Source of the DNA: Rhypophila decipiens
Lineage: Eukaryota > Ascomycota > Sordariomycetes > Sordariales > Naviculisporaceae
Length of the DNA: 64,000 nt
Assembly (NCBI GenBank): GCA_033297075.1
Contig: MU858116.1
Coordinates: 1 to 64,000 of the forward strand
Direction: 5' to 3'
Below the pieces are notes generated by a model. It worked only from the letters and a program-made list of their open reading frames with translations. It searched no databases and was not told where the DNA came from. The position numbers were made by a program, and so were the translations under genes. The stretch's first letter is position 1. Each line of letters starts with the position of its first letter. Shown here one piece after another: positions 44,669-55,877 of the stretch.

Positions 44669-45112
44669 TGAGGTTGACAGTCGCCGCCTCACCGATCTCG
44701 GATTCTCGGTTGAGTAGTGATCAGAATCCTGTAATGTAAAGAATAATGAAAGCCGCCCGATCCAAGACCCGTGACCGGGACGGCCGAATCTTCTAGCCCG
44801 GAACTTTGGGGCTCATGGACAGCCCCCACCCGATCCCGTGTGCAGGGAAATTACCGTCCGAAAACCAGCTGAGATCGAGCAGCGAAGCGTCACCGACCTG
44901 CTTCCAGGTCTAGACTTTGTCATTGCTTGTCTCGAGATAAGGATCACCCGGGTGTTCCGTGCCTTGCATCCTGAACTGACAAGTGTTAGCCCTCTATTCA
45001 GTAGCCAAATCAATTCTGGATTCTGGAGGTAGTTGCCGGAAGTTTTGACTTTGATGATAGCATACCAAGTAACTGCGTCGTGAAAGAGCAGTGATACGAT
45101 CGCCAGTTTGGA

Positions 45113-45372
45113 AAGGGTTAGGGTTGTGGCACCTGGCAATCAAACGAAGCCATCTCGGGGAATTGCAGTAATCGTAAATCGAGCATTGCAGACATTTGAG
45201 TGTTGCAGTCAATTAATCGCTGTAGAAATCATTCGGTGGGACACCATAAAAAGATTGTGCAGTGAAGCTGATGGTAGAGGGGGCTTCGATGGTGAAATTC
45301 AGGTAGTGGCAGAAAGTGGTGGTTGTGGAATGACGATTGGCATTGCCATCATGTGCCATAACCCTAACCCAA
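45113..45372. mobile_element. Possible 260-bp inverted-repeat element
   Basis: AAGGGTTAGGGTTGTGGCAC at 45113-45132 and its inverted partner GTGCCATAACCCTAACCCAA at 45353-45372 match at 17 of 20 bases. The enclosed 220 bp has no coding capacity. It could be a MITE or an accidental telomere-like insertion that later duplicated. Confidence 0.45.
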
Positions 45373-45966
45373 GGAAAGTGGTGATCGTTACATTGCTCAA
45401 GGAAAATGGGCTGTGAACTTCAACAATAAGATGTATTAGAAACATAGGAAGCATATAAATGCATTAAAAGGATAGTTATAGGCCTTTAAATGTGCCTTTA
45501 TATGAATTTCAAGCTCATTCTCTACACGTCTTATGAATCTCTTTGAGGTTGTTCGAGAGAAGATTTATATGGGATTTTAGAGGCGTAATCCATTTCACAA
45601 CAGTATCCGTTAAGGAAACAACCGAGTACAGCCCGGGCCTTACAAAAACAAAGGCCTTACAATCTTCTCTTCGGAGGGGGACTTCTGTCCAACTCTACGA
45701 CAATCAGAGATGGATATCATATCATTTGTCGTATTTGGGCCTATATTTTATTCCAGATACCATTTTTCGGCCCAGTTGCCAAGCATCCAAGTTACCGCTT
45801 GTTCAAAGAATGAGTGGCGGCGAAACCAATTTCGATACGGAATAACAAAGAAAAGTGGTGAACTGTTATTCAATTCGTACATTGCTCTTCCCCAACTGTA
45901 CTCATACAAAACATCAAACCATTCAAGGTTATCGATCCTCCAGTCCACCGCCATATGGCTCTTTCC

Positions 45967-46458
45967 TCATTGTCCCTCCAAAACAGTATACAATCCCACC
46001 GCGCCTGCCGAAACCGCCAAAACGCTCTTCACCGAGTTCAACACATCCCACCGCCTCAACAAACGCTCCGTCTTGACCGAGATCTCAGTGCCGCCCTCCC
46101 GATTCTCCGAAGTGCCCGCAATAACCACAATCTGCTTGCTAACCGGCTCGACAGCGCCGATCGACCATGGCAAGATAGCAGCCGTGAGCGCCGCCCCGGT
46201 GGCCCAGCGAGACCAGACCGGCAGACCACGCTGGTGGTAGGTGTAAGCTACGTAGCCGTGAAGCAGAGCCGCGACGAGGGCGGTGGCAGAATGAGTGACC
46301 CATTTGAGGTTGTGGATGAGCTTGAATTGCTTGGCGGCGATGTTGTGTGGTGCGGCCAGCAAGGTGGGCACCATGACTAGCGACATGACGGAGCTGGCCC
46401 CGCCCGAGAGAAGGGATGCCGCGATGGCGAGGCCTTTGGTTGCTGCTAGGGTGGTCAT
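45967..46458 (-). CDS. DUF1772 (anthrone oxygenase-like) membrane protein
   Basis: An intronless 163-aa frame from ATG 46458. It has three or four hydrophobic helices (about residues 7-35, 52-72, 80-100 and 143-160) and the general layout of DUF1772 (PF08592), including LVMVPTLLAA near the N-terminus, KWVTHSATALVAALLHGYVAY, and a basic stretch before the last helix. Characterised members include anthrone oxygenases in polyketide pathways, but most family members are unassigned. No polyketide synthase lies nearby, so a biosynthetic role is not supported here. Confidence 0.7.
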   Translation of the reverse strand: MTTLAATKGLAIAASLLSGGASSVMSLVMVPTLLAAPHNIAAKQFKLIHNLKWVTHSATALVAALLHGYVAYTYHQRGLPVWSRWATGAALTAAILPWSIGAVEPVSKQIVVIAGTSENREGGTEISVKTERLLRRWDVLNSVKSVLAVSAGAVGLYTVLEGQ

Positions 46459-47911
46459 TTTGGATTGATCGGATGAGGATCAAGGTGAGTTTTGTGATAG
46501 TATGAGTGATGAATTGGTCAAATGAAGCCTGTGGTTGAGGTGAGAAGCTGGATTTGTCCACGTTGCCAGGTCAGTTCAAGCTCCGAGCTTCCAAGTTCCA
46601 GGTTTCAATGCATTCTTTGCTGCAGCTCACAAGCATACGTAAGCAAGGGACTGTGGCGGTGGTGAAACATCGCCCGGTTTGTTCCCAACAGAGGCGTGAT
46701 TGTCTCGCCTGTCTTGCAATGGACGATCCCACTTGTCACTCAGGAGTGTCAGGTTCATTGTCCACTTTCAGAGTATGAACTCCTGCCTGGAGTAACTATT
46801 GTGAGTCTGTGTAATACTAGATGTCAACACTTGTAGCTGTCATCTTGGACCTTAACTCAAATTCTCAGTATCAAAACATGAGGATTTGACATCTTGAGTC
46901 CGGGCATAGGGATCTGTCTCGCCCTTAACGTGACGTGACGTACCTCGTCGCATCGTTACAACGGTGAAAGAACCAAGTCGCCTCGGCCCAGGACCTGTCA
47001 GTGCTGTTTATTATACGCTGACATCTGAAGAGACCACCTTCACACTCGCAGCAGGCCAATACAGAGAGAGTTCCGAGACATCCCCCATTGGATGATGCCG
47101 AATGCTTGTGCAGGTCCGGACCCAAGGCAGCTGGCCCAAAGAGGAAATCGTTCACACGATGAGAGCATCACCAAAACTTCCTGCAGTTCATCAAATGAAT
47201 GGTTCATTGGTTCGCGACGATGGTCACATTGGAAGCTTCAGAGGGTCCACGGCGGGCAGAATTTAAAGTTTTACCCACTAAATTGCTGCAATGTCATTCC
47301 ATCTCCACCAGGATTTTCAGCAGCTTCACCAGGCCATCCCAGCATTAAAGCCATTACCCCTCGGCTCAAGTCAGCCGCCAGCCCCGCCCTCCCTCGCCCA
47401 CCAAACCCACCCCGGTCGCGCTGCTTGCCGCCATTCGGCTCGTCTTTGCGCAAGACGACAGGCGCAAAATCCCGGAGCGATTTTACCTTTTGAATCTAAC
47501 TTTTTTTTTCTTGAAGGCGGCAACGCCGTTTGCTGCACAGCATGCCCTCAATTGATTTGACCGAAAAACGTTTCGCTGGATTATAGGGATCGATTGAGCC
47601 ATCGGCGCAACACACCACAAAGGCAAGGTCAGTCTCGAGCGCCGTGACTGCCCGCCGTCCAATAAATACGACATACGACAAGACGAGACCGCATTCGACA
47701 GCCCTGGAAAAGGAGCTGGGAGAGGAGGAGCAGAAAATAGGACAAGCAGAGCGTCAGTAGCAGGCCTTCGGAACTGTCATCGAATAGTTCGAAATTCTTC
47801 CTGCGAGAAGCCGCCGGGCTTTCTCAAATGAGCCACGAACTCGACGCCCGTTGCGTAACCTCGAGATCCAATGGGAGCCCGGTCCACTAAACAATAACGG
47901 GAACAGCAGCC
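46459..47911. other. Intergenic
   Basis: Promoter side of the DUF1772 gene and of the zinc-cluster gene, divergently arranged over 1.45 kb. No gene or repeat array recognised. Pyrimidine-rich sequence lies near 47,330-47,420. Confidence 0.5.
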
Positions 47912-49996
47912 ATGGAGAGGACGAGCGGGAAAGAGCCCAAGGACATAAAGTCCGAAAGAGACACCAAGCCCAAGGATCACCACCCACCAGGCGGAGATGC
48001 CGCCCACAAGACTCCCAAGAAGAGGCGCAAGGTCAATCATGGTATGTATGGTCTGGGTGAAACCCCTGACCCTCTCTCACTCATTATTCTACGCCCAGGA
48101 GGTCCTCGCTCCTCGGTCATATCGGTGTTCACCAAGCTAATGTTGCCATCCTATAGCCTGCTTATACTGCCGTCGATCTGTAAGTCCAAAACAATCCCAC
48201 TCAAGATGCCGGACACCCCCCGTCCAGCAATTGGTCCGTTGCTTGTACTCTTCTAGGGGTTCAGCCACAAGGCGACCATCGAAGAGTCCTGCAAGGGGCG
48301 GATCCCACCCACACCCTGTGTCTATACCTGCTGGAGGCTTTGCAATGGCTAACCAAGTTGTTTCATTGATCCTCAGCACATGACGTGCGATCTTGTATGT
48401 GGCCCTCTTCTTCCGCTTGGTATGAGAGACCAATCATTAACCTGGGGCCGAATCCCCTTGATTAGGAAAGGCCGTGTACTAGATGCATCAAACGCAACAT
48501 TGGCCATCTGTGCCATGACGAGCCTCGTGATCAAGACTCCAGAAAGTCCAAGAGCGTGCTCGCCGCATCGTCGGTGCGTGAATCGGACACCCAGTCGGAC
48601 ATTGGACGAAGCACGATGGACCAGACGGCTGGGTCGATGGGGCCACCCCCGTTCGACACCACGGGGATCAGCACTGGGCATGCCCAAGCAGTTGATGCCG
48701 CAGCACTAGGCCGGAGCAACCCTCTACAGCTCGTGCAACCTACGGCCGTGTCAGGCATACAACCAAGTGCGCTGAGCAGCAACATGAACCAGTGTAAGTT
48801 GTTTCGATTCTCCCAAGTCCTGCGCACAGGAGCTGAACCCGCCAACCTGTTGTAGTCACTGTCTATCCTGATTCTTGGCTCAACAACCAAAACCACTATC
48901 ACGACATGCACAACTACTCCAACTTTGTCATAACACCGGAGGTGACAAACGAGTTCAACTTATTGAACGAGTTTCTGCAAACCAGCCTGTTAGACGAAAG
49001 CAACCTACTGCCAGACGCTCTGGGCACCACCGGCACATCCGACGGCTTGTCAGCGTTTCCCAACACCGGCACAGGACTGCTGCAGCCCGGCGGTGCCGCT
49101 CAAGGACATTCGATGCTTCCTCCCAACGCCGAGCATGCAAAGACCATCTCACGGCCGCCAAGTGTGATGCCATCGCAAGACAAAGCCCGCGAGTACTACC
49201 TACAAGCAGCCGACCCCTCGGGCAACGACACGCCCGAGGAACGCATGCAACGCGTCCTCAAGGCCAAGTACGATGCGGGCCTCCTCAAGCCGTTTAACTA
49301 CATCAAGGGCTACCAGCGGCTATCGTCCTACCTCGACACCCATGTCGCACCGGCATCGAAACAAAAGATCCTCCGCCAGCTCGACCGCTTCCGACCCAAG
49401 TTTCGCGAAAAGATGCACACGCTGACGGACATGGATCTCGTGCTCGTCGAGATGTGGTTCGAGAGGACACTGATGGAGTTTGACCGAGTATTCGCAAGTA
49501 TGGCGGTGCCGGCGTGCTGCTGGAGGAGAACGGGTGAGATTTTCAGGGGGAACAAAGAGATGGCTGAACTTATCAACGTGCCGGTCGAAAGCCTCCGTGG
49601 GGTAAGTGACTTGCCCTTCTCATGCGTGTGCCCTGGTGGAGCACAATTTGAAGGTTTCTAACATGTTGTGAGTACAGGGCAAGATCGCATTACACGAAAT
49701 ATTGACAGAAGACTCGAATGTGAGGTATTGGGAGGAATTTGGGACCATAGCGTTCGACCCTGCCCACGATACCCTCCTCACAGCTTGTTCGTTGAAGAAC
49801 CCCGACGACAAGTCGAATGACCCCGTTGTCAACTGCTGCTTCTCGTTCAGGATCAGAAGGGATGACCATAAGATGTATGTGCCGACTCGCTTGGGTTCAT
49901 GACCCGTCTGCCCTCTGTGGTTGGTTTGCTGACCCGTCGTATTGTTTTAGCCCGAGTCTAATCGTGGGCAACTTTTTGCCTCACGACCCAAGATGA
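47912..49996 (+). CDS. acuM: Zn2Cys6 transcription factor, AcuM-type gluconeogenesis regulator
   Basis: Seven exons: 47912-48041, 48157-48179, 48377-48394, 48466-48793, 48856-49601, 49678-49874 and 49951-49996, 495 aa. All junctions have GT-AG and keep frame. Joined, exons 1-4 give the zinc cluster: ACLYCRRSHMTCDLERPC, then TRCIKRNIGHLCHDEPR. It belongs to the AcuK/AcuM pair, which controls gluconeogenesis and, in Neurospora and Podospora, alternative oxidase. It lacks the ACYACQRAHLTCG signature I associate with AcuK, so AcuM is the better match. Residues about 330-460 form a PAS-like domain (WRRTGEIFRGNKEMAELINV; RYWEEFGTIAFDPAHDTLLT). A nuclear KKRRK stretch precedes the cluster. Exons 2 and 3 are only 23 and 18 nt. 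Confidence 0.85.
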
Positions 49997-50483
49997 TCCA
50001 TCAACACTTTATTACCTTACTTGCCAGCACGGCTAACATTATGGCGGATACTTGCGTGTAGAAAGTGGGTATCATGCATGGTTAACGTTTTATATCACTT
50101 CTCTTCTGTTTGGTTTGGGCCAGCGTCTCGACATCACTTTAGATACCGCCATCATTGGCAACATTCATCGGCTCTATTTATCAACTCTTTTTCGCCTTTT
50201 TCGGGTCTTGGGGAACATTTTATCGGCGATTGATGCAGGAAAATGCGCGGGGTGGTTTATTTGCGTGGTATGGGGTACCGCTGGGCGAGCGATATTTTTC
50301 TCAAGCATTACTTTATATTAACAGGCACTTGCTGAAATGATATTCCCTAACAGGGTAATAAGAGAAACAAGGAGGTGACTTTGACGAGAAACTCAGCTCT
50401 AATCACCTGTTGGACGGATCATCAAGTATTTCTAAGAGGGTAGAGAATCCACCTGACACCAGTTCAGATGCCTCGATCCGTTT
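49997..50483. other. Intergenic
   Basis: 3' flank of the zinc-cluster gene. Includes copy 1 of a ~50-bp direct repeat (50250-50305; see 50790-50855). No gene seen. Confidence 0.5.
50250..50305. repeat. Direct repeat flanking the 50.5-kb array, copy 1
   Basis: GGTATGGGGTACCGCTGGGC then GAGCGATATTTTTCTC; compare GGTATGGGGATACCACTGAG then CGATCGGTCTTTTTTCTTC at 50790-50855. Confidence 0.6.
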
Positions 50484-50504
50484 GTGACTGATGAGGGCAT
50501 CTTT

Positions 50505-50743
50505 TCCAGACAGACAAGGTATTTATTCCAACCAGATAAGGTATTTATTCTAACCAGAGAAGGCATTTTTTCCAGCCAGTCAAAGTATTTATTCCAACTA
50601 GAAAAGGCATTTATTCCAACCAGAGAAGGTATTTATTCCAACCAGACAAGGCATTTATTCCAACCAGAGAAGGCATTTATTCTAACGAGATAAGGCATTT
50701 ATTCCAACTAGATAAGGTATTTATTCTAACCAGACAGGGCATC
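50505..50743. repeat. Minisatellite, about 11 copies of a 20-21 bp unit (inverted family member)
   Basis: Unit close to AAGGCATTTATTCCAACCAG. Its reverse complement (CTGGTTGGAATAAATGCCTT) matches the 18.5- and 39.3-kb units over GGAATAAATGCCTT. Copies differ mainly by C/T. Confidence 0.9.
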
Positions 50744-51380
50744 TAAAGAGTGGCTTCTCAGAAAACTCTTCATCGGCGATGGAGGGAGCAAAACTACTGG
50801 GTTGGTACATTTTCTTTGATGGTATGGGGATACCACTGAGCGATCGGTCTTTTTTCTTCTTCCTCGGGTTAGTAGTTTTACGCAGGAAAAACGGGCAACT
50901 TGATTCATTTGGCCGCCCTTGAAGGGTTGCGCGCTTGCAGTCCTGCGTCGAGTCTTAGGGAAGGAGGTCGGCACCCTCCTGGTTGTTCCTTCCTCAACCT
51001 AGAACACATCGGTTGACCGCCTATTGTGTGCCTTCCTTCACCGGGACTCTCGATAAAGGGAACAGTTGCGGGAAATCTGAGCAGACCGAGGTTCCACATC
51101 ATGCCCAGGACCAATAAGTATGACTCCCCCTCCGGTCACCTCGGTGTGATTGACTGAACGTCACTTTTCGTGCATCCTAGCTTCCGCCCCTTTCCGTCCT
51201 GTCTCTCTCGCATCATTCGCCGCAATCCAAGGCAGGTGGTTGCTGGCGCCTTCCTACTTTCCAGATTCCCTGGTACCTGGCTCCAGCCGTTCCCTGCGGT
51301 CCATGAACTGAACTCGGATATCGCCAAGAAAAAGTCATAACTGCTTCTCACTGAGTTTTTCGCCTACGACTCTACCTAAG
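50744..51380. other. Intergenic, promoter side of the Spo22 gene
   Basis: Includes copy 2 of the flanking direct repeat (50790-50855). No gene supported. Confidence 0.5.
50790..50855. repeat. Direct repeat flanking the 50.5-kb array, copy 2
   Basis: Imperfect match to 50250-50305 in the same orientation. Confidence 0.6.
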
Positions 51381-54300
51381 ATGGCCATGTCTCGTCCGCC
51401 CTCTCGTGACAGTTTTCACTCGAGCAAAAAGGCAGAGAAGCATGTTGAGAGCGCTCTTGGTATGTACTTGACTTTTTTACAAACATCAAACAGCTTTCAG
51501 TCACCTATATCAGTCTTTCGAGGCCGACGACTTATTCTTTATGCGCCGTCAAATCACTTCATTTCCAAAACCGCGTCACTAACTTTAAGATCATCAGAAT
51601 TCACAAAAACCCTCCTCAAACAATTCTCATCGGGTGATCTGAAGGAGTTACCAGCCATCCACCAACTCACGCAGGAAATCCGTGATCATGTCGACAAGCT
51701 GCATACCTGCCAGGAACGCTATCTCCCGGGGATATCAGGCGATCCGGAGATTGACGAGATGGGCACCAACCTGTGGAATGTCTGTACGAGGTTGAAGAGG
51801 GACTATTGCACTCCTTCATCTGCATCCGCGGCTACGAGTACCACTGATTCGGGCGAGGACCATCCAGTCGGTGAGGTGACTTCCACGCCGGCGATAAATG
51901 GACCTGTACCAGGTACGGGGGTAATTGGCGTCGTTGAAGGGACACCACCGAACGAGGCAGGTGGCGGGAAATTCAGCAAAAACAACAACGGCAGCAATCA
52001 ACGAGTCAGGCGGTTAGTGGTGTACGGTCGTGTTCTGGCTTTGCATCTGCTGGTCCTGGGCAAGAAACCGGCCCCCAAGGAGCAACACAAGAGTATCAGA
52101 GCGGCTAGGGAGCTGATTCGGCTTATGAAGCTTGTGCTCAAGGCTGGGAGGGATTGTGTCGAGTTGCTTTCTTCGGCGACAAGCCCGTCATCGGCAGCGG
52201 CGGGAGCAATATCAGCTGGCAACAATACAGCGGCAAAAGTGGATTGGAGAGAGGATCGAAAAAAGGCGGAGAAGGAGAAAGACACAAAGCTGGCTACGAT
52301 GGTCATGGAGATTGCTGCCGAGTGTAAGGGCGTTTTGCAGGACTTTCAGCAAAGTTCTGGGAAGCAGGGCGGGAAGGAGAAAGAAGGATATGGCAAAGCT
52401 GCGCTGGGCGAGGAAGAGGTTAATGAGTGTAATTGTTTGGAGGTTGAGTATTTCATTCTCAGAACTGCCTTGGTGAGTTTTTCCTTTACTTTTTTCTTCT
52501 TCACATGTCCTTCGATTTATGAGTCCCGACCACGAACTAACAATGGGAAACACAGTCATGGGTCGACAAGAGACCCGACGTAGCAGAACACATGTACACC
52601 AAGGCGGAACGTCTTCACAAGTTTCTGACACCCAACTATGCCGAGAAACTAGCGGATGTACTCTACGAAATCGGCAAGTCTTTTTCGGTCGAGAAGGATT
52701 TCCTCCCGGCTGTTAAGTGGCTCGAGCGGGCGAAGGAAATCCTCAACACCCAAAGCCTCGAGAAACTTTCTCGCGAGGGCGTCGAACTGCGATTGGCAAT
52801 TCTCCAGGCCACGGTCACCGCATACTTGGGCATGGAGACACCTTCCGCTCTGGAAAAGGCCAGGAAGATTGTTGATTATGTCGAGTCTGAGCTGGGGAGT
52901 ACCAAGTTGATCGTCTCGCTGCTTAGACTCGAGGTATTGCGGAGAACACCGCCTGAGGAATTCGACGACGAGGCATATTCCGAGGTCTTGAGGAGGATGA
53001 TTTGGAGTTTTAATTCGACGGATTCAGGGCTGAAACTCATTACCCATCATATCCAGAAATTGCAAAAGAAGAGCCCGGGAGCGGCGTGTACTGTTATGGA
53101 TGAGCTGATAAATCGGCTAAGAGAGGCGGGCGAGAATCTGGATTGGATGGAGATGGTGGTTGTTCAACGGATGTGGATGATCCAGCATGCGCCGTTGAGT
53201 CTGGAGAGCTTTGAGGCGGTGCGGAATGTGTTCTCGCTTCTGAAGCGGCCGTTTGGCCCGATGGCTTGTATGGCTACTCAAGGGGTAAGTTCAGCATTGG
53301 AGGCGACCAGATATGTGAATGAAGATTTTACTGACGAGGACCTGATGTTGTCTAGCTTATGTGGAGGAAGCTCGAGCTTTGCTATCACGGCGGATTATAC
53401 GACCTCTCTGAGCAATGGGGCCATCTGGCACTTCACCCCATCTTTGATCAGTGTGGGAACCAGAACAGGTCCAAGATCGAAAGGTACGTTCTTCCTTTGT
53501 CGGAGGGGGATTGAGACTAACAGATCAACGTTCAGGAAGCTATTGATGTGTGCCCTTGCCCGAAATAACATGGACGCAGCCGTCTCGGTGATACAGAACA
53601 TATCCAACAAGAACTGGAACGACGAGCCCATGACGGCGTATCTTGCGTTCAAAGTTGCCATTCGTGTGAAGGATCGAGACCTGGCCGAGCGCTGTCTCGA
53701 GGCTGTGAGCCAGACCAAGGAGCATATCGACTATCTCGGAGCATGCATTGCCGAGTCCCAAAAGGCCGAAGATATCGAGAGCGCCATCTCGGGCTTGAAG
53801 AAACTGCATGACAAGTATGAGCGAAAAGCCAGTCCTGGGGGAAAGATCCATTTGCCAGCTTTGTTTCGGTGTTCTATCAGACTGTTGAATTGTCTGCTGG
53901 AGTCGCCCGAGTATCAGGATAAAAAGGAGAATATTGTGAACGAGCTGTGTTTGGAGTTTGAGTCCGGTGAGATTTACACTTGTTCTGATGACATGCTAGA
54001 TAATGCTGACTACGATTGCATCCATGATAGTCGTCGAGGCAGTCAAACACCACGACTACACATTCGCAGAGGATCTAGCAGAAAACGCACCGTCGAATCT
54101 CTTTACGGTCGACGAGCTGGAGTGGTTCAGCAGAAACGCGTATAATCTCGCCCTCAAAAACACGTCCACCTGGGACCTGCGATGTGTAATTCGGTTGCTG
54201 AACGCTTGCGTCGAGATAATCGGGTACTTCCCAGACGGCTACAGCGGAGAACACACAGTCGATCTGTCTCTCAAGATGCTATTCTCCCGATTCATCATGT

Positions 54301-55468
54301 CCTCGGCGCTGATAAGTCTCGCCCGGGTACAAGACCATATCGAGCAGCAGAGAAAGGACTATGAAGAGATGAGAAAGCATGTCGCCAAATTTGACGAGGG
54401 ACTTGTTGCCTTGCTGGCTGGCTCCGAGAGATACTCCAAGCTGATCAACAGACCCGGCTTACCGTTCGGCCAAGAAGAGAAGCTGGAAGAGAGGTGTCTT
54501 GATCCGCAGTGTAAGCTTGACATGGGGCGGAAACTGGCGACCTTGTTGGTGTTTGACTTTGAGGCTGCTCTTGCTTTGGGAAAATGGGATGATCTTGGAG
54601 GGATCTTGGCCAAGGTCAAGGGGATGGAGAGGCCCGGGGAGAAGAAGGCCAACTTGGTGGTTCCGTTCCAGGCTATGGCGGATTGTTTGCTCAGAGCTGC
54701 TGCTGATGCTCCTGTTGGTGGTATGGGAGGAGTGCTGCCGGTGGGAAGCGGACCGAAAGGAGGTGAGCGGATTAATGGGCAGGGTAAGTCACTACTCCTT
54801 CTTTCCTTTGTGGTGGTGTTGGTGAGTCAAAGACCAGTACTGACTTTGTGGTTTGGCAGTTCTTTACTCAACCATGCGCAAGCTCGTCAACGAGATCTGG
54901 CTCTTAGAGACCTTTGACGCCGTCAAACTGGCCAAGTACACGCGATGTCTTTTCCAGGCAACCCTCCCCCTGGACGATACACTTGCAATGAATTTACTTG
55001 ACGAGGCTTGCAAAAAGGCCAGAGAGTTGGGAGCGGTAAGTTCGATCCTCATTGCTTTCCCACCTAATTTCTCACCTTTCGGGGGCTGGGTATTCCATGA
55101 TGTTTCACTTTTCCCCTCTTCTATCTATGCAAACGGAGCAAAATTCTCATAATACAGCATGCTGACTGTCCCCCTCTCAGAGTAGCACCAACAACTGGCC
55201 AGACGAGGAACTCGAGTGGATGGCGACCGTTTCCTTCAACCATGCGATAGACTACTACGGCGCTCGCGAGATGGAACGGTCTCGTTTATGGGCGACAAAG
55301 GCCATTGAGCTGGCTCATTACTGTCATGACGAGGAAGGCGGCGGTCTTGGGCTGGAACGGGCGATGCAAAATAAGTTTGCGAGTATGAAGTTTGATCGTA
55401 GACCAAAACCTCCGAGGGGCGAGGATGTAGATCTGATGGAAGATATACAACCTGGTGGTGGCGGTTGA
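51381..55468 (+). CDS. Meiosis protein Spo22/Zip4-like
   Basis: Eight exons: 51381-51459, 51598-52472, 52556-53284, 53356-53483, 53536-53966, 54031-54783, 54860-55035 and 55181-55468, 1,152 aa. Every junction has GT-AG and keeps frame. The tetratricopeptide-like helical repeats (MYTKAERLHKFLTPNYAEKL; GKSFSVEKDFLPAVKWLERA) and the conserved segments GLMWRKLELCYHGGLYDLSE and ELEWFSRNAYNLALKN fit Spo22/Zip4. That synaptonemal-complex initiation protein helps assemble crossover complexes in meiosis. In yeast it works with the ZMM proteins. Length is at the upper end of the family. A Gly/Ser-rich insert at about residues 130-180 is less conserved in type. It appears intact. Confidence 0.85.
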
Positions 55469-55877
55469 AGTGGAGGGAGTGGCAACGATCTTGGAGGTAT
55501 CGTCTCGTCAAGACAGATATACAATATGTATGCGCCGGAGGGAAGATGAGGAAGTCCAAGTTGTAAATCTACCTGATCCATACCACGCACCTTAGGTTCT
55601 AGGTATGTCGCGAGGTATTTATATGACTGGCTGCTTCGAATGATGGGGAAGTGAGATATAACAAGACAACGATAAAAAAAAAGCCGTGTAACAAGTAATA
55701 CTATACCTTTTAATCCAGCTTCACACGCCTTAAACATTCATTTCTAGGCTGTACTTTTGTCCTAATTAGCGACGGACTTTACGAGATATATTATACGTGT
55801 ATTACTCGGTGTATATATAAATGTACCTACATGTCTATATCCATTTGACATGAATTTACCTCAAAAACATCATCCAC
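55469..55877. other. Convergent intergenic spacer
   Basis: 409 bp between the Spo22-like stop and the aldehyde dehydrogenase stop. AT-rich, holding both 3' ends. No gene seen. Confidence 0.6.

Larger units (their letters stand above)
44234..45966. other. Intergenic with small repeats
   Basis: Contains a (TGGAATG)4 microsatellite (44640-44668) and an inverted repeat pair with telomere-like TTAGGG (45113-45372). An AT-rich part at 45,420-45,560 has TTTATATG-type sequence. No gene supported. Confidence 0.5.

Noticed and set aside
45967..46458. Assigning the DUF1772 protein to a polyketide cluster
   Set aside because: No synthase or other biosynthetic gene lies nearby in the window.
50484..50743. 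CRISPR-like array or repeat peptide gene
   Set aside because: Units are contiguous without spacers, the organism is a fungus, and the open frame is a by-product of the 21-bp unit length.
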